A stretch of DNA of 42,101 bases from Streptosporangiaceae bacterium (lineage in GTDB: Bacteria > Actinomycetota > Actinomycetes > Streptosporangiales > Streptosporangiaceae). Below, piece by piece: positions 8,854-17,052 of the stretch. Position numbers and translations under genes: made by a program. Within the stretch, counting starts at the first letter, position 1; each line of letters begins with the position of its first letter. The DNA is taken from positions 1 to 42,101 of the forward strand of contig JAOPYH010000324.1 of the NCBI GenBank assembly GCA_025964715.1, read 5' to 3'. The notes under the pieces are model-generated. The model saw only the letters and a list, made by a program, of their open reading frames with translations. It did no database searches and had not been told where the DNA came from.

Positions 8854-9030
8854 AGAGATCATGATCGCTGTCACCTGACGTGGGCGGTCTCCGGCGGGAA
8901 CCTCTGGAAGGTGCTCCTTGAGCCGGCGATCCCGGCCGGAAATGAGCATGAACCTCATCGCCTGAATGGTCCACGCCCGGCCGGTGGAGGTCTTGCTGCC
9001 TCGGGAGTGCAGGTCCTTGACGATCCCCCT
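8854..9030 (-). pseudogene. Remnant of a large serine recombinase (recombinase domain)
   Basis: In one minus frame, about 59 codons read like the recombinase domain of large serine integrases: GIVKDLHSRG, then KTSTGRAWTIQAMRFML, then GRDRRLKEHLPEVPAGD. In intact enzymes the matching stretch reads roughly IAxxLNxRGxxTxxGxxWxxxxVxxML followed by GxxEHxG, and links the catalytic domain to the zinc-ribbon part. No catalytic Ser domain precedes it and nothing recognisable follows, and the frame has no plausible start. I read this as the scar of an old phage or integrative element. The identification rests on remembered family wording only. Confidence 0.45.
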
Positions 9031-9076
9031 TCGGGCTGGCCGCTGACACGTAAGATCGCTGCGCAACGCTCAGCCC

Positions 9077-11977
9077 TCACCCGGGGCAGGCCGGCAGTCC
9101 CCGCAGACCCAGGCCTCCGCCGAGGCGGCCGCAGACCGTGGTGGTCACGGGCCGGCCGTTCTCGAGCGCCACCCTGACGAGGGTCAGCCCGCGCTTGCCC
9201 GAGCCCTTCGGGACGTGCCGGTCATCACGGAAGTCGATGTCGCCGGTCGCGGCCTGGCGTACGTACAGCCGCCGGAGCTCGAGCAGGACGGTGCCGGACG
9301 TCACGGCCTCGCTCCCGGGGACCTGCGCGGAGTGCGATCCGCTGAGGCCCAGCGTGTTGAACGCGCTCTGCGCCCCTTCGGAGAGCGCCAGCGTCGCGTC
9401 GTAGGCCATGGACATCTGAGCGTTCACCAAGAGGGGCTCGTCAGGGACGACCCGGGGCACGCCGACGCCGAGAAGATTGCGGGCCAGGAGGAAGAAACCG
9501 TTCTGCTGGTCGGCGTTGTCCGCGATCAGGTTCGGCAGATGCGCGAAGACCGTGTAATACACCGTCATCGAGGCGGGCAGCGCGACCTCGTGCGGATTGG
9601 TCCCGAAGCGCACTGTCGCGAGTTCGTCGCCGGCCAGCAGCGTCATCTTGCGCTGAGCGCATCCCCCTCCGGACAGGCCGTTCAGCAGGCCTGGAAGGTC
9701 TTCGGCCCGGCCGGCGAAGTAAGCGAGCGTGGGCGCGCGGGAACCGGCGGTTTCGCAGGCCGCCTTGACCTTGGCGGCGATGTCCTCGGTGCCGACGTAC
9801 AGGACACGATCTGTTCGGCGCGGGCGGAGCGCCTTCTCGGCGTCGGCGGCGAGCTCGGAGCTGTAGGCGTCGAGCGAAGGGCCGGGGCGGCGCGACACGA
9901 TCAGGGCGCGATCGATCGGCCGTGTACCCATTTCGAGGCGGACCGCGGATCCGAGCGCGGCCGCCTCTTCGTGGTCGGTCGCGGCCAGCCCGTAGTAGTG
10001 CGGCACGGCGGGGAGCTCGTCGGAGGAGTTGACCGTGCTCACCACCGGCAGCCCGGCCGCGCTCAGGTGCTCCACGGCCTTCTGTGAGTTCTTGGTGTTG
10101 CGCGCCATGCCCACCACGCCCATGACCGTCGGATCGCCACGGGCGATGTCGAGGATGCGGTCGACCACCGCATCCGAGAAGACCATGTCCTGCCCCAGGT
10201 TGGCCGCGAGGAGCCGGATCTTGAGCGGGTTGCCGACCTGGCCGGGCTGGCCCGCCGCGTTGTTGCGCATCTGAGCGAGATAGGCACCGGCGAGCTCCTT
10301 GACGCCGTTCACCGACAGGCCTTCCTTGCCGGCGGCGGAGGTGAGGGCCGCGGCGTGGATGATGGTGACGTAGGGCTTCCCGCTGCGGACGACGCGGACG
10401 TTCTCCTCGTCGATCGTGGCCTGCAGATCGGCCAGGGTGATCTGGCCGCCGCGGTGCCGCCGGTCCGGGGCCCTCAGCTCGCCGTCCATCGCGATGCTGC
10501 CGCGCCCGCTCTCGAAACGGAGTCCGCGGGTCGCCACTCCGACGCATTCGCGTTCGTGGTCGGCGTCGGTCAGCAACCGGGTGTCGGCGTTCCACGAGAG
10601 GGGATAGCCGACCGCGCAGTAGGTCTTGCGCAACTCGGCGTGCGCGTAGGCGCCGACGGTGGTCACGAGGAGCGCGGTCGCGGTGAGACTGCGCCAAGAC
10701 CACAGCCAGGTCCAGCGTGGCCGGCGCCGATAGGCCAGCTCCCGGGTGGCCTCCTCTCCGGTCGGCTCCTCCCGGATCGGCAGCCGCAGCAGCCACGGGA
10801 GGGCGACGTTCTGGCTGGGAGCCTGTGCCGTGCTCAGGGAGGCCTCCCAGCTTTCATAGCGATCTGCCAGCGAGAGCGGGCGCTCCCGGCCCGTCTCCCC
10901 AGGGGGGTCTGGCATGTCAGGCAGTTCGGCTAGGTCCTCGCGGTGCCGGGAGTCCGCGGAGGCGACGACGAGGAGCGGATGGAGCTCACTGCGGCGACTC
11001 CGGATGTCACTCATGGCCGACAGCAGTTCGACCCCGCCGTTCTCGGCCGTGATGCCGCGGAGGAAGACCACTGGGGGTGCGGAGCGCTTCAGACCCCGCA
11101 GGCTCGGGGTCAGCTTGCGGTGGTTGTCGCGCAGGTCCTCGAGAAAGGCGAACGTCTTCGCCTGGAGCAGGAACTCCGCGGAGTTGGGGGCGACGAGACG
11201 CTCGAAGACGCGCTGCAGCCGGCCGTCGAATCCATCGCCGCCTAGCACGGCGAAGAACGACGAGTTGGCCAACCATCGATAGCGGCTGCCGAACCCGAGC
11301 CTTACGGCGACCGGCAACCAGATCCGGCGCGTGGTCAGCAGGGTCAGCAGGAGGAGCGGAGCGGCGAGGACCGCGGCCGCCGTGACGAGGATGAGACGGC
11401 TCGTCTGTTCGGCGATGCCGCCCGCGAGCACGCTGAGGATGCCGGCCATGAACACGCCGAGCGTCGGCCACCAGACGGGGACCTTGGCGCGGTTGCGGCG
11501 CCAGGGAAACGGGCCCGCCCGGACAATCCATTCGTCCTCGGCCATGGCGGCTCGCAGGTGCGGCGGCCTCGGTGTCACGTCGTCATCGTGCGCCCGGGCC
11601 GCCGCCTCGAACGACTTGATCAGTTCCGACCTCGGGAAGCGGAAACGGCCGAACTGCGAGGGCCCGGCGTTCCACGCGCGCCGGTCGGCCAGGGTGTCCA
11701 GCAAAGAGATCGCCGGGGGCCTGGCCCCGTCGGTGCCGAGGTACGGCGAGACAGCTGGAATGCCGGCCTCGTGCGCGGCGTGTTCCAAGGCGCCGAGGAG
11801 CTCACCGGTGTTCACCCGGTCTTCCTCGGGTTCAAGGACGATCAGGGGAAAGGGCCGCACGTTGAGCCGCCAGGGAAGCCTGCTGGTCAGCCGGTCGAAA
11901 AGCTCGAAGAGGTCGCCGCCGGCGGGGGTGCCGACAACACGATCACTGATGGCCCGGTTCCGTACACTTCCGCCCAC
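9077..11977 (-). CDS. Membrane receptor-like protein: cytoplasmic module, 3 TM, extracellular type 1 PBP domain
   Basis: 966 residues. A cytoplasmic N-terminal part (1-165) starts with an LFELFDRL-RLPWRLNVRPFPLIVLEPEED segment that looks like an NTPase or STAND-like fold without its P-loop. A TM hairpin follows at about 168-188 and 195-215. A second cytoplasmic part (215-420) has VFERLVAP, AKTFAFLEDLRDNHRK and PPVVFLRGI blocks. TM3 (about 424-446) leads outside to a roughly 500-residue domain. There, IRLLAANLG, VMGVVGMARNTKN, GLPVVSTVNSSDEL and YYGLAATDHEEA are the standard turns of type 1 periplasmic-binding proteins (LivJ/ANF receptor fold). Similar proteins in actinobacteria are often labelled ABC substrate-binding proteins, but no permease genes are here and three TM helices argue for a sensor. 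The start is GTG 11977 behind GAGGGG. The architecture is firm; ligand and output are unknown. Confidence 0.8.
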   Translation of the reverse strand: MGGSVRNRAISDRVVGTPAGGDLFELFDRLTSRLPWRLNVRPFPLIVLEPEEDRVNTGELLGALEHAAHEAGIPAVSPYLGTDGARPPAISLLDTLADRRAWNAGPSQFGRFRFPRSELIKSFEAAARAHDDDVTPRPPHLRAAMAEDEWIVRAGPFPWRRNRAKVPVWWPTLGVFMAGILSVLAGGIAEQTSRLILVTAAAVLAAPLLLLTLLTTRRIWLPVAVRLGFGSRYRWLANSSFFAVLGGDGFDGRLQRVFERLVAPNSAEFLLQAKTFAFLEDLRDNHRKLTPSLRGLKRSAPPVVFLRGITAENGGVELLSAMSDIRSRRSELHPLLVVASADSRHREDLAELPDMPDPPGETGRERPLSLADRYESWEASLSTAQAPSQNVALPWLLRLPIREEPTGEEATRELAYRRRPRWTWLWSWRSLTATALLVTTVGAYAHAELRKTYCAVGYPLSWNADTRLLTDADHERECVGVATRGLRFESGRGSIAMDGELRAPDRRHRGGQITLADLQATIDEENVRVVRSGKPYVTIIHAAALTSAAGKEGLSVNGVKELAGAYLAQMRNNAAGQPGQVGNPLKIRLLAANLGQDMVFSDAVVDRILDIARGDPTVMGVVGMARNTKNSQKAVEHLSAAGLPVVSTVNSSDELPAVPHYYGLAATDHEEAAALGSAVRLEMGTRPIDRALIVSRRPGPSLDAYSSELAADAEKALRPRRTDRVLYVGTEDIAAKVKAACETAGSRAPTLAYFAGRAEDLPGLLNGLSGGGCAQRKMTLLAGDELATVRFGTNPHEVALPASMTVYYTVFAHLPNLIADNADQQNGFFLLARNLLGVGVPRVVPDEPLLVNAQMSMAYDATLALSEGAQSAFNTLGLSGSHSAQVPGSEAVTSGTVLLELRRLYVRQAATGDIDFRDDRHVPKGSGKRGLTLVRVALENGRPVTTTVCGRLGGGLGLRGLPACPG

Positions 11978-12027
11978 GCTCGCCCCTCGGTGGTGCCGGA
12001 TGGGTGAATCAGATCGTCAGAGAGCGA

Positions 12028-12056
12028 AGCGTATGCCGATTGGTGATATGAGCCAA
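12028..12056 (-). promoter_or_regulatory. Promoter of the 966-aa receptor gene
   Basis: On the minus strand, TTGGCT (12056-12051), a 17-base spacer, then TACGCT (12033-12028). Both hexamers are fair matches to the housekeeping sigma consensus, and the spacing is ideal. Transcription would begin near 12021, about 44 bases before the GTG start. Confidence 0.5.
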
Positions 12057-12065
12057 GGCCTATGA

Positions 12066-13211
12066 TCACCTCTCGGTGATCTTGTGGAGGCGCTCCAGGG
12101 CGTCGGCGAACTCCTCCACCATGTCGTAGACGACCTGCCGGGCGGGCTTGACGCTGTTCATGAGGCCGACGCACTGGCCGACGAAGTAGTTCGCGAGCTC
12201 CCGGGCCCCCTCGTTGCCGCTCTCGGCCACCTTGTTGATGTGCCGCATGGCCCCCTCGGCGACGATCATCTGCAGCGGCATCGGCAGCGCTCCGGGACTG
12301 TCCGGCCCCTCCCATTCCCGCGTCCAGGCCGACACCAGCTGGCGGGCCGGCTTGCCCGTACGCGACCGGGACCGCACGGTGTCGCCTGAGGTGGCGGCGA
12401 GCATCTTGGCCTTCACCGCCGGCACCGTCTCGGCCTCCTCGGTGGTGAGCCAGACCGACCCGCACCACACGCCCGACGCCCCGAGTGCCATCGCGGCCGC
12501 CATCTGCCGCCCGCTCGCGATCCCGCCCGCGGCGAGCACCGGGATGGGTGCCACGGCGTCCACCACCTCGGGGACGAGGACCATCGTGGAGATCTCGCCG
12601 GTGTGGCCTCCGGCCTCACCTCCCTGCGCGACGATGAGGTCCACCCCCGCGGCGACCTGACGGCGGGCGTGTTCGACCGTGCCGACCAGCGCCGCCACCG
12701 GGACTCCCGCCGCGCGGGCCTTCTCCACCATGACCGGGGGAGGCGGGCCCAGCGCACTGGCGATGAGGCGGATGGGGTGGGCCAGGGACACGTCGATGAG
12801 CTCTGTAGCGCCCTCCTTGGTGACCTGGCGGGCTCCGCCGGCCGCGGCCCGCGCGTTGCCCTGCCGATTCAGGTCCGGCGCGGGTACGCCGTACTTGTCG
12901 AACAGCCGGCTGAGAAAGCTCCAGTGCTCCGCGGGGATCGCACCGAGGACGGAGTCCAGGCGGTCCTGGCCGTGGCCGGCGGCCGACTGGTCGATCTCGC
13001 CCGGTACGAGCACGTCCACGCCGTACGGGCGGCCGCCCACATGGTCGTCGATCCAGCGCAGCTCCTCCTCGAGCCGCTCGGGCGCGTAGGCGACGGCGCC
13101 GAGGACACCGAACCCGCCGGCGTTGGTCACCGCGGCCACCACGTCCCGGCAGTGGCTGAAGGCGAACAGCGGGAATTCGATCCCGAATGTCTCGGATATC
13201 TCCGTGCGCAT
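12066..13211 (-). CDS. Nitronate monooxygenase-like (2-nitropropane dioxygenase family) flavoprotein
   Basis: A 381-residue FMN-dependent TIM-barrel protein. Family marks include FGIEFPLFAF at the N-terminus, NAGGFGVLG, VPVAALVGTVEHARR, DLIVAQGGEAGGHTG and PVLAAGGIASG, the last two being phosphate- and flavin-binding loops. Nitronate monooxygenases oxidise alkyl nitronates; related proteins in lipid or steroid clusters act as enoyl reductases or have no known substrate. The start is ATG 13211 with GAGAGGAA eight bases upstream; the frame is open far upstream, but that part overlaps the DUF35 gene. It lies 13 bp after the DUF35 gene and is the last gene of a three-gene operon with a thiolase-fold protein, so a role in acyl-CoA or side-chain breakdown is more likely than plain nitronate detoxification (inference). 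Confidence 0.85.
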   Translation of the reverse strand: MRTEISETFGIEFPLFAFSHCRDVVAAVTNAGGFGVLGAVAYAPERLEEELRWIDDHVGGRPYGVDVLVPGEIDQSAAGHGQDRLDSVLGAIPAEHWSFLSRLFDKYGVPAPDLNRQGNARAAAGGARQVTKEGATELIDVSLAHPIRLIASALGPPPPVMVEKARAAGVPVAALVGTVEHARRQVAAGVDLIVAQGGEAGGHTGEISTMVLVPEVVDAVAPIPVLAAGGIASGRQMAAAMALGASGVWCGSVWLTTEEAETVPAVKAKMLAATSGDTVRSRSRTGKPARQLVSAWTREWEGPDSPGALPMPLQMIVAEGAMRHINKVAESGNEGARELANYFVGQCVGLMNSVKPARQVVYDMVEEFADALERLHKITER

Positions 13212-13224
13212 CGGCCGGTTCCTC

Positions 13225-13632
13225 TCAGGGGGCGGGCCGGAAGACGAGATAGGCCTCGCCCTCCTCGGGGTGCTCGAATGCGGCAGTGAGCGGGAGGCCC
13301 TCGGTGAGCATGCCGGGATCGAGCCCGTCCAGGCGGGCATAGAGCCAGGGGCCCTCGGTCAGCTCGACGAGGGCCAGCACGGCCGGCAGCGGTACGGACC
13401 CGTCGTCCTGTGGCCGGGGATGTGACACGGCCCAAGTCACGAGCGTGGCCGTACCTCCGGCCTGAGCCCAGGCGAGGTCCTCGCCGCCGCAGTCCGGACA
13501 GCCGCTCGCGTCCGGCGCGAACCAGCGGTGGCAGAACTCGCACCGCTTGATGACAAGGCGGTCCGCCGACGCGCCGTCGAAGAACGGGTCCGTAAGGCCG
13601 TCGCGCCGTAGCACGCCGAGGTCGCTTTCCAT
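13225..13632 (-). CDS. DUF35 (zinc ribbon plus OB-fold) acyl-CoA-associated protein
   Basis: 135 residues. Four cysteines in CEFCHRWFAP and CPDC (31, 34, 45, 48) make a rubredoxin-like zinc ribbon; the rest (TATLVTWAVSH, PAVLALVEL, LYARLDGLD) fits the OB-fold that follows in DUF35 proteins. Proteins of this family pair with thiolase-fold partners, for example ChsH2 with Ltp2 in cholesterol side-chain breakdown and the DUF35 partner of archaeal HMG-CoA synthase. Its gene starts 2 bp after the stop of the thiolase-fold gene, which fits such a complex. The start is ATG 13632; upstream sequence in frame lies inside the thiolase gene. Confidence 0.88.
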   Translation of the reverse strand: MESDLGVLRRDGLTDPFFDGASADRLVIKRCEFCHRWFAPDASGCPDCGGEDLAWAQAGGTATLVTWAVSHPRPQDDGSVPLPAVLALVELTEGPWLYARLDGLDPGMLTEGLPLTAAFEHPEEGEAYLVFRPAP

Positions 13633-13634
13633 GC

Positions 13635-14813
13635 TCAGCGTCCCCTCCGATGGGGGCTCACGATGAGTGTTGAGTGGTGGTCGAGGATGCCGCCGTTGCC
13701 GCTCACCAGGATGACGTCGTTGTCGCGCACCTGTCGGGCGGCGGCCTGGCCGCGGGCCTGGATGACCGCCTCGGACAACGGGGTCATGCCCCACATGTAG
13801 TAGGACGACAGCTGGCCACCCCCGGTGTTGGTCGGCAGCGACCCGCCGGGCGCCAGCGCGCCGGATGCGGCGAAGGCACCGCCCTCGCCCTTGGCGCAGA
13901 AGCCGTAGTCCTCCAGCGACACCAGGACCGTGTAGGTGTAGCAGTCATAAAGCTCGCAGACGTCGATGTCGTCGACCGTGACGCCGGCCATCTTCATCGC
14001 GATCGGCCCGGAGACGGCCGCGCCCGTGGTCAGGCCGAACGGGCTGCCGCGCTCCTTGCGGTGGCCCGGATGGCCCTGACCCCAGCCCCAGAGGTGCACG
14101 GGCGGCTGGGCGAGGTCCCGGGCGCGGTCCGCGCTAGTGATCACCACGGCGATGGCGCCGTTCGAGACCAGGCAGCAGTCGAGGAGGTGCAGCGGCTCGA
14201 CCACCCAGCGAGAGTTCTGGTGGTCCTCCAAGCTGATGGGCCGGCGCATCTGGGCCAGCGGGTTCATGGTGGCCCACTGGCGGGTGGCGACCGCGATAGC
14301 GCCGAGCTCCTGGCTGGTCGTCCCGTACCGGGCCATGTGGCGCTGGGCGGCGAGTGCGTAAAAGGCGTTGACGCTGCGGAAACCCAGCGCCGAGGTCATC
14401 CCGCCGAACCCGTAGTGCTCCCGGGCGCTGCTGCTGTAGGCCGAGCCGGCCGGCTGCCTGGGCTTGAGCGGCGCGTCGGCGAAGACACACGCGACCTTCG
14501 TGGCCGCTCCGCTGAGCACCGCCATGGCGGCGTAGGACACCATCGCGCCGGCGGTGGCGCCGAAGGAGTTCATCTCGGTGAGCAGCCGCAGGTCACGTAG
14601 GCCCAGCGTCTCGGCGAGCTCGATGCCAGGCGATCCGGACATGCCGTGGCTGACGATCAAGCCGTCGAGGTCGCGGGCGCCCAGGCCAGCGTCGCCGACG
14701 GCCCGGCGGACGGCCTCGGCCGCGAGCCGGCGCGGGCTCTGTCCGTACACCTTGCCGAGCTCGGTCATGCCGAGTCCGGCGATCGCCGCCTGTCCCAGGG
14801 TGTCCGTCAGCAC
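13635..14813 (-). CDS. Thiolase-fold protein, Ltp2/SCP-x type, probable aldolase or acyl-CoA enzyme
   Basis: 392 residues of thiolase superfamily sequence, lipid-transfer (SCP-x) branch. The position of the nucleophilic Cys reads EMNSFGATAGAM (about 80-91) and has no Cys. The usual NxHGG and GHP sites read NTGGGQLSSYYMWG (about 342-355), so the active-site histidines are also absent. ELYDCYTYTVL with Asp and Tyr residues is kept. This set matches what I recall of Ltp2, a retro-aldolase that lost the thiolase residues, uses Tyr residues, and needs a DUF35 partner. The next gene encodes exactly such a partner. A true thiolase is therefore unlikely; the substrate may be a steroid or branched acyl-CoA adduct (inference). 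The start is GTG 14813 with AGGAGGT upstream. A TetR-type palindrome lies 24 bp before the start. Confidence 0.82.
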   Translation of the reverse strand: MLTDTLGQAAIAGLGMTELGKVYGQSPRRLAAEAVRRAVGDAGLGARDLDGLIVSHGMSGSPGIELAETLGLRDLRLLTEMNSFGATAGAMVSYAAMAVLSGAATKVACVFADAPLKPRQPAGSAYSSSAREHYGFGGMTSALGFRSVNAFYALAAQRHMARYGTTSQELGAIAVATRQWATMNPLAQMRRPISLEDHQNSRWVVEPLHLLDCCLVSNGAIAVVITSADRARDLAQPPVHLWGWGQGHPGHRKERGSPFGLTTGAAVSGPIAMKMAGVTVDDIDVCELYDCYTYTVLVSLEDYGFCAKGEGGAFAASGALAPGGSLPTNTGGGQLSSYYMWGMTPLSEAVIQARGQAAARQVRDNDVILVSGNGGILDHHSTLIVSPHRRGR

Positions 14814-14836
14814 GCCGCACCTCCTGGTGGCAACGA

Positions 14837-14855
14837 TACCGAATCCTGTTCGGTA
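14837..14855. promoter_or_regulatory. TetR-type operator candidate
   Basis: TACCGAA, five bases, TTCGGTA: a perfect 7-bp inverted repeat, size and spacing typical of TetR-family operators. It sits just upstream of the thiolase-DUF35-flavoprotein operon, and its right arm (minus strand) runs into a TATCGT that could be the -10 box, so a bound repressor would block transcription. No regulator gene is in the window. Confidence 0.55.
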
Positions 14856-15158
14856 GTTGGGGGGGTTGTTCCGCGGCCCTCAACAGGGGTTTTGGATGTG
14901 CCCTATCCCACAATTTTGGCGAGGCGGAAAGGCCGATCGGAGACGTTTCGCCTGTTCGCCGCCCGGGCCCGGACCCTCGTCGGGAGGAGCCCCCGAGGCA
15001 CTCCATTCACACCGGTCACAGTGCCCGACACGGGATCCCGGGCGTCCGGCGCGAGCGCGCGCCTCCGCCGGCCCGATCGAGTTCAACTTCCCTACCCGCG
15101 CGAGTTCTGCGCAAACATTGCACTGTCGCCCATGTGAAGGGCAGTCCTCGTGCCTCGC

Positions 15159-15164
15159 TAGATT
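15159..15164 (+). promoter_or_regulatory. -10 element of the ectABCD operon
   Basis: TAGATT ends eight bases before the ATG of ectA at 15173. Transcription from it would begin at or next to the ATG, giving a leaderless mRNA, which fits the lack of any ribosome site before ectA. The region at -35 (GAAGGG) does not match the housekeeping consensus, so a stress sigma factor or an activator may be needed (inference). Confidence 0.45.
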
Positions 15165-15172
15165 CATTGGTC

Positions 15173-15697
15173 ATGCCGGAAAAACACGCCCCCGAATCGA
15201 CGAGTTCGTCGGCGCATGAGACCAATATTCGACTGGCCCGGCCGGGTGATGACGACGGCGGGGAGATGTGGCGCATTGCGCGTGATTCTCAGACGCTGGA
15301 TCTGAACTCGCCTTACAGTTACCTGCTCTGGTGCCGGGACTTCGCGAGTACTTCCGTGATCGCCCATGCCCCGGACGGCGCCTGTGGTTTCGTCACGGGA
15401 TATGTACGACCGGACGAGGTCCAGACGCTGTTCGTCTGGCAGGTGGCGGTCGACCGGCGGTACCGTGGGAAGGGGGTCGCCGGGCACATGCTCGGCTACC
15501 TCGGGGAGCAGATGACGGCCCAGGGCCGCCGCTACCTCGAGGCCACCGTCACCCCTGACAACACCGCCTCGGGCAGGCTCTTCGAATCCTTCGCCCGGGA
15601 GCGCGGCTGCGTGCTCGAGCGCCGCCCCCTCTTCAACTCGGAGCAGTTCCCGATCGATCACCCGCCCGAGGTGCTCTTGCGTATCGGCCCACTGTGA
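15173..15697 (+). CDS. ectA: L-2,4-diaminobutyrate acetyltransferase
   Basis: A 174-residue GNAT enzyme that acetylates L-2,4-diaminobutyrate at the gamma amino group, the second step of ectoine synthesis. RLARPGDDDGGEMWRIA opens the fold; LDLNSPYSYLLWCRDF is the diagnostic EctA segment; VAVDRRYRGKGVAGHML contains the acetyl-CoA loop. ATVTPDNTAS and LFESFARERG follow as in the family. I chose ATG 15173; a GTG at 15134 is in frame, but the 13 extra residues are not family-like and it has no ribosome site. The gene is first in ectABCD. Its TGA stop overlaps a possible ectB GTG. The signals suggest a leaderless transcript. Confidence 0.95.
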   Translation: MPEKHAPESTSSSAHETNIRLARPGDDDGGEMWRIARDSQTLDLNSPYSYLLWCRDFASTSVIAHAPDGACGFVTGYVRPDEVQTLFVWQVAVDRRYRGKGVAGHMLGYLGEQMTAQGRRYLEATVTPDNTASGRLFESFARERGCVLERRPLFNSEQFPIDHPPEVLLRIGPL

Positions 15698-15744
15698 TCA
15701 CCGACGCCGAAGCAGGCAACGAAACCTCAAACAAAGGGGAGATC

Positions 15745-17004
15745 GTGGACGTATTCCAACGGTTCGAATCAGAGGTACGGAGTTACTGCCGCAACTGGCC
15801 GACGGTGTTCAAGACTGCGCGGGGGAGCCATATCTACAACGAGGACGGCCGAAAGTTTCTGGACTTCTTCGCGGGCGCCGGATCACTTAACTATGGGCAT
15901 AACCATCCCAAGCTAAAAGCGGCGTTGCTGGACTATCTGGCGGCGGACTCGATCGTGCAAAGCCTTGATATGTACACCTCCTCCAAACGCACGTTCATCG
16001 AGGCCATCCAGGAGGTGATCCTGGAACCACGCGGGCTCGACTACAAGATCCAGTTCACCGGTCCGACGGGGACCAACGCGGTCGAGGCGGCTCTCAAGCT
16101 GGCCCGCAAGTACACCCGGCGCGAGACCATCGTCAGCTTCACCAACGCCTTCCACGGCATGTCGCTCGGGTCGCTGGCGGTCACCGGCAACTCGATGAAG
16201 CGCAGCGGCGCCGGGGTGCCGCTCGGGAACGTCGCGACGATGCCCTACGACAACTACCTGGACGGCCGCAGCCCCGACTTCCTGCTGTTCGAGCGGATGC
16301 TCGACGACAGCGGCAGCGGGCTCGACCTGCCGGCCGCTGTGATCGTGGAGACCGTGCAGGGCGAGGGCGGCCTCCATCCGGCCAGCGCCCAATGGATGCG
16401 CGGTCTGGCGGACGTGTGCAAGCGGCACGACATGCTGCTGATCGTCGACGACATCCAGATGGGTTGCGGCAGGACCGGGCCCTTCTTCAGCTTCGAACAG
16501 GCCGGGATCACTCCGGACATCGTGTGCCTGTCCAAGTCGCTGAGCGGGTACGGGCTGCCGCTGTCCCTCGCCCTCCTCCGTCCTGAACTAGACGTCTGGG
16601 AGCCCGGAGAGCACAACGGGACCTTCCGCGGTTCGAACCCCGCCTTCGTCACGGCGACCGCGGCGCTGGACTTCTGGACCGGCGACGGCCTGGAGAAGGA
16701 CACCACCCGCAAGGGTGAGCAGGTCCAGCAGGCGCTCAACCGCATCGCCGCCGCCCACTCCGACGTCGTGGCCGAGGTCCGGGGCCGCGGGATGGCCTGG
16801 GGCCTGGCGTTCGAGGAGTCCACGCTGGCGCCTGCCGTGTGCGAGGCGGCGTTCGAACGCGGCCTGCTGATGGAGACCTCGGGGCCTGAGAGTGAGGTCG
16901 CCAAGCTCCTGCCGGCGCTCACGATCACCGACACCGAACTCACTGAGGGCCTGGAGATCCTGACCGAATCGGTCAGCGCCGCCCTGGCGAAGCATCCCGC
17001 CTGA
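15745..17004 (+). CDS. ectB: Diaminobutyrate-2-oxoglutarate transaminase
   Basis: A 419-residue class III PLP aminotransferase that converts L-aspartate 4-semialdehyde to L-2,4-diaminobutyrate with glutamate as amino donor, the first step of ectoine synthesis. The N-terminus FQRFESEVRSYCRNWP is typical of EctB. FTGPTGTNAVEAALK binds the cofactor phosphate, IVDDIQMGCGRTG holds the Asp that pairs with the pyridine nitrogen, and Lys 264 in LSKSLSGYG is the Schiff-base lysine. I placed the start at GTG 15745 because AAGGGGAGA sits right before it and this gives the standard N-terminus. The frame is open to GTG 15694, which overlaps the ectA stop and would add 17 unrelated residues. Confidence 0.96.
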   Translation: MDVFQRFESEVRSYCRNWPTVFKTARGSHIYNEDGRKFLDFFAGAGSLNYGHNHPKLKAALLDYLAADSIVQSLDMYTSSKRTFIEAIQEVILEPRGLDYKIQFTGPTGTNAVEAALKLARKYTRRETIVSFTNAFHGMSLGSLAVTGNSMKRSGAGVPLGNVATMPYDNYLDGRSPDFLLFERMLDDSGSGLDLPAAVIVETVQGEGGLHPASAQWMRGLADVCKRHDMLLIVDDIQMGCGRTGPFFSFEQAGITPDIVCLSKSLSGYGLPLSLALLRPELDVWEPGEHNGTFRGSNPAFVTATAALDFWTGDGLEKDTTRKGEQVQQALNRIAAAHSDVVAEVRGRGMAWGLAFEESTLAPAVCEAAFERGLLMETSGPESEVAKLLPALTITDTELTEGLEILTESVSAALAKHPA

Positions 17005-17052
17005 CAGCACCATCGACCACATCGCTCCGCAATCACAACCGAAGGAGAACCC

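Larger units (their letters stand above)
14814..15172. other. Divergent promoter region between thiolase operon and ectA
   Basis: 359 bases between divergent starts. The left end carries the TetR-like palindrome, the right end the ectA -10 element; both are listed separately. Small frames in between lack ribosome sites and family features. I see no riboswitch-like fold and no EctR-type box that I could name. Confidence 0.5.

Noticed and set aside
13635-14813. Active acetyl-CoA C-acetyltransferase (thiolase)
   Set aside because: No nucleophilic Cys and no active-site His residues at the expected places.
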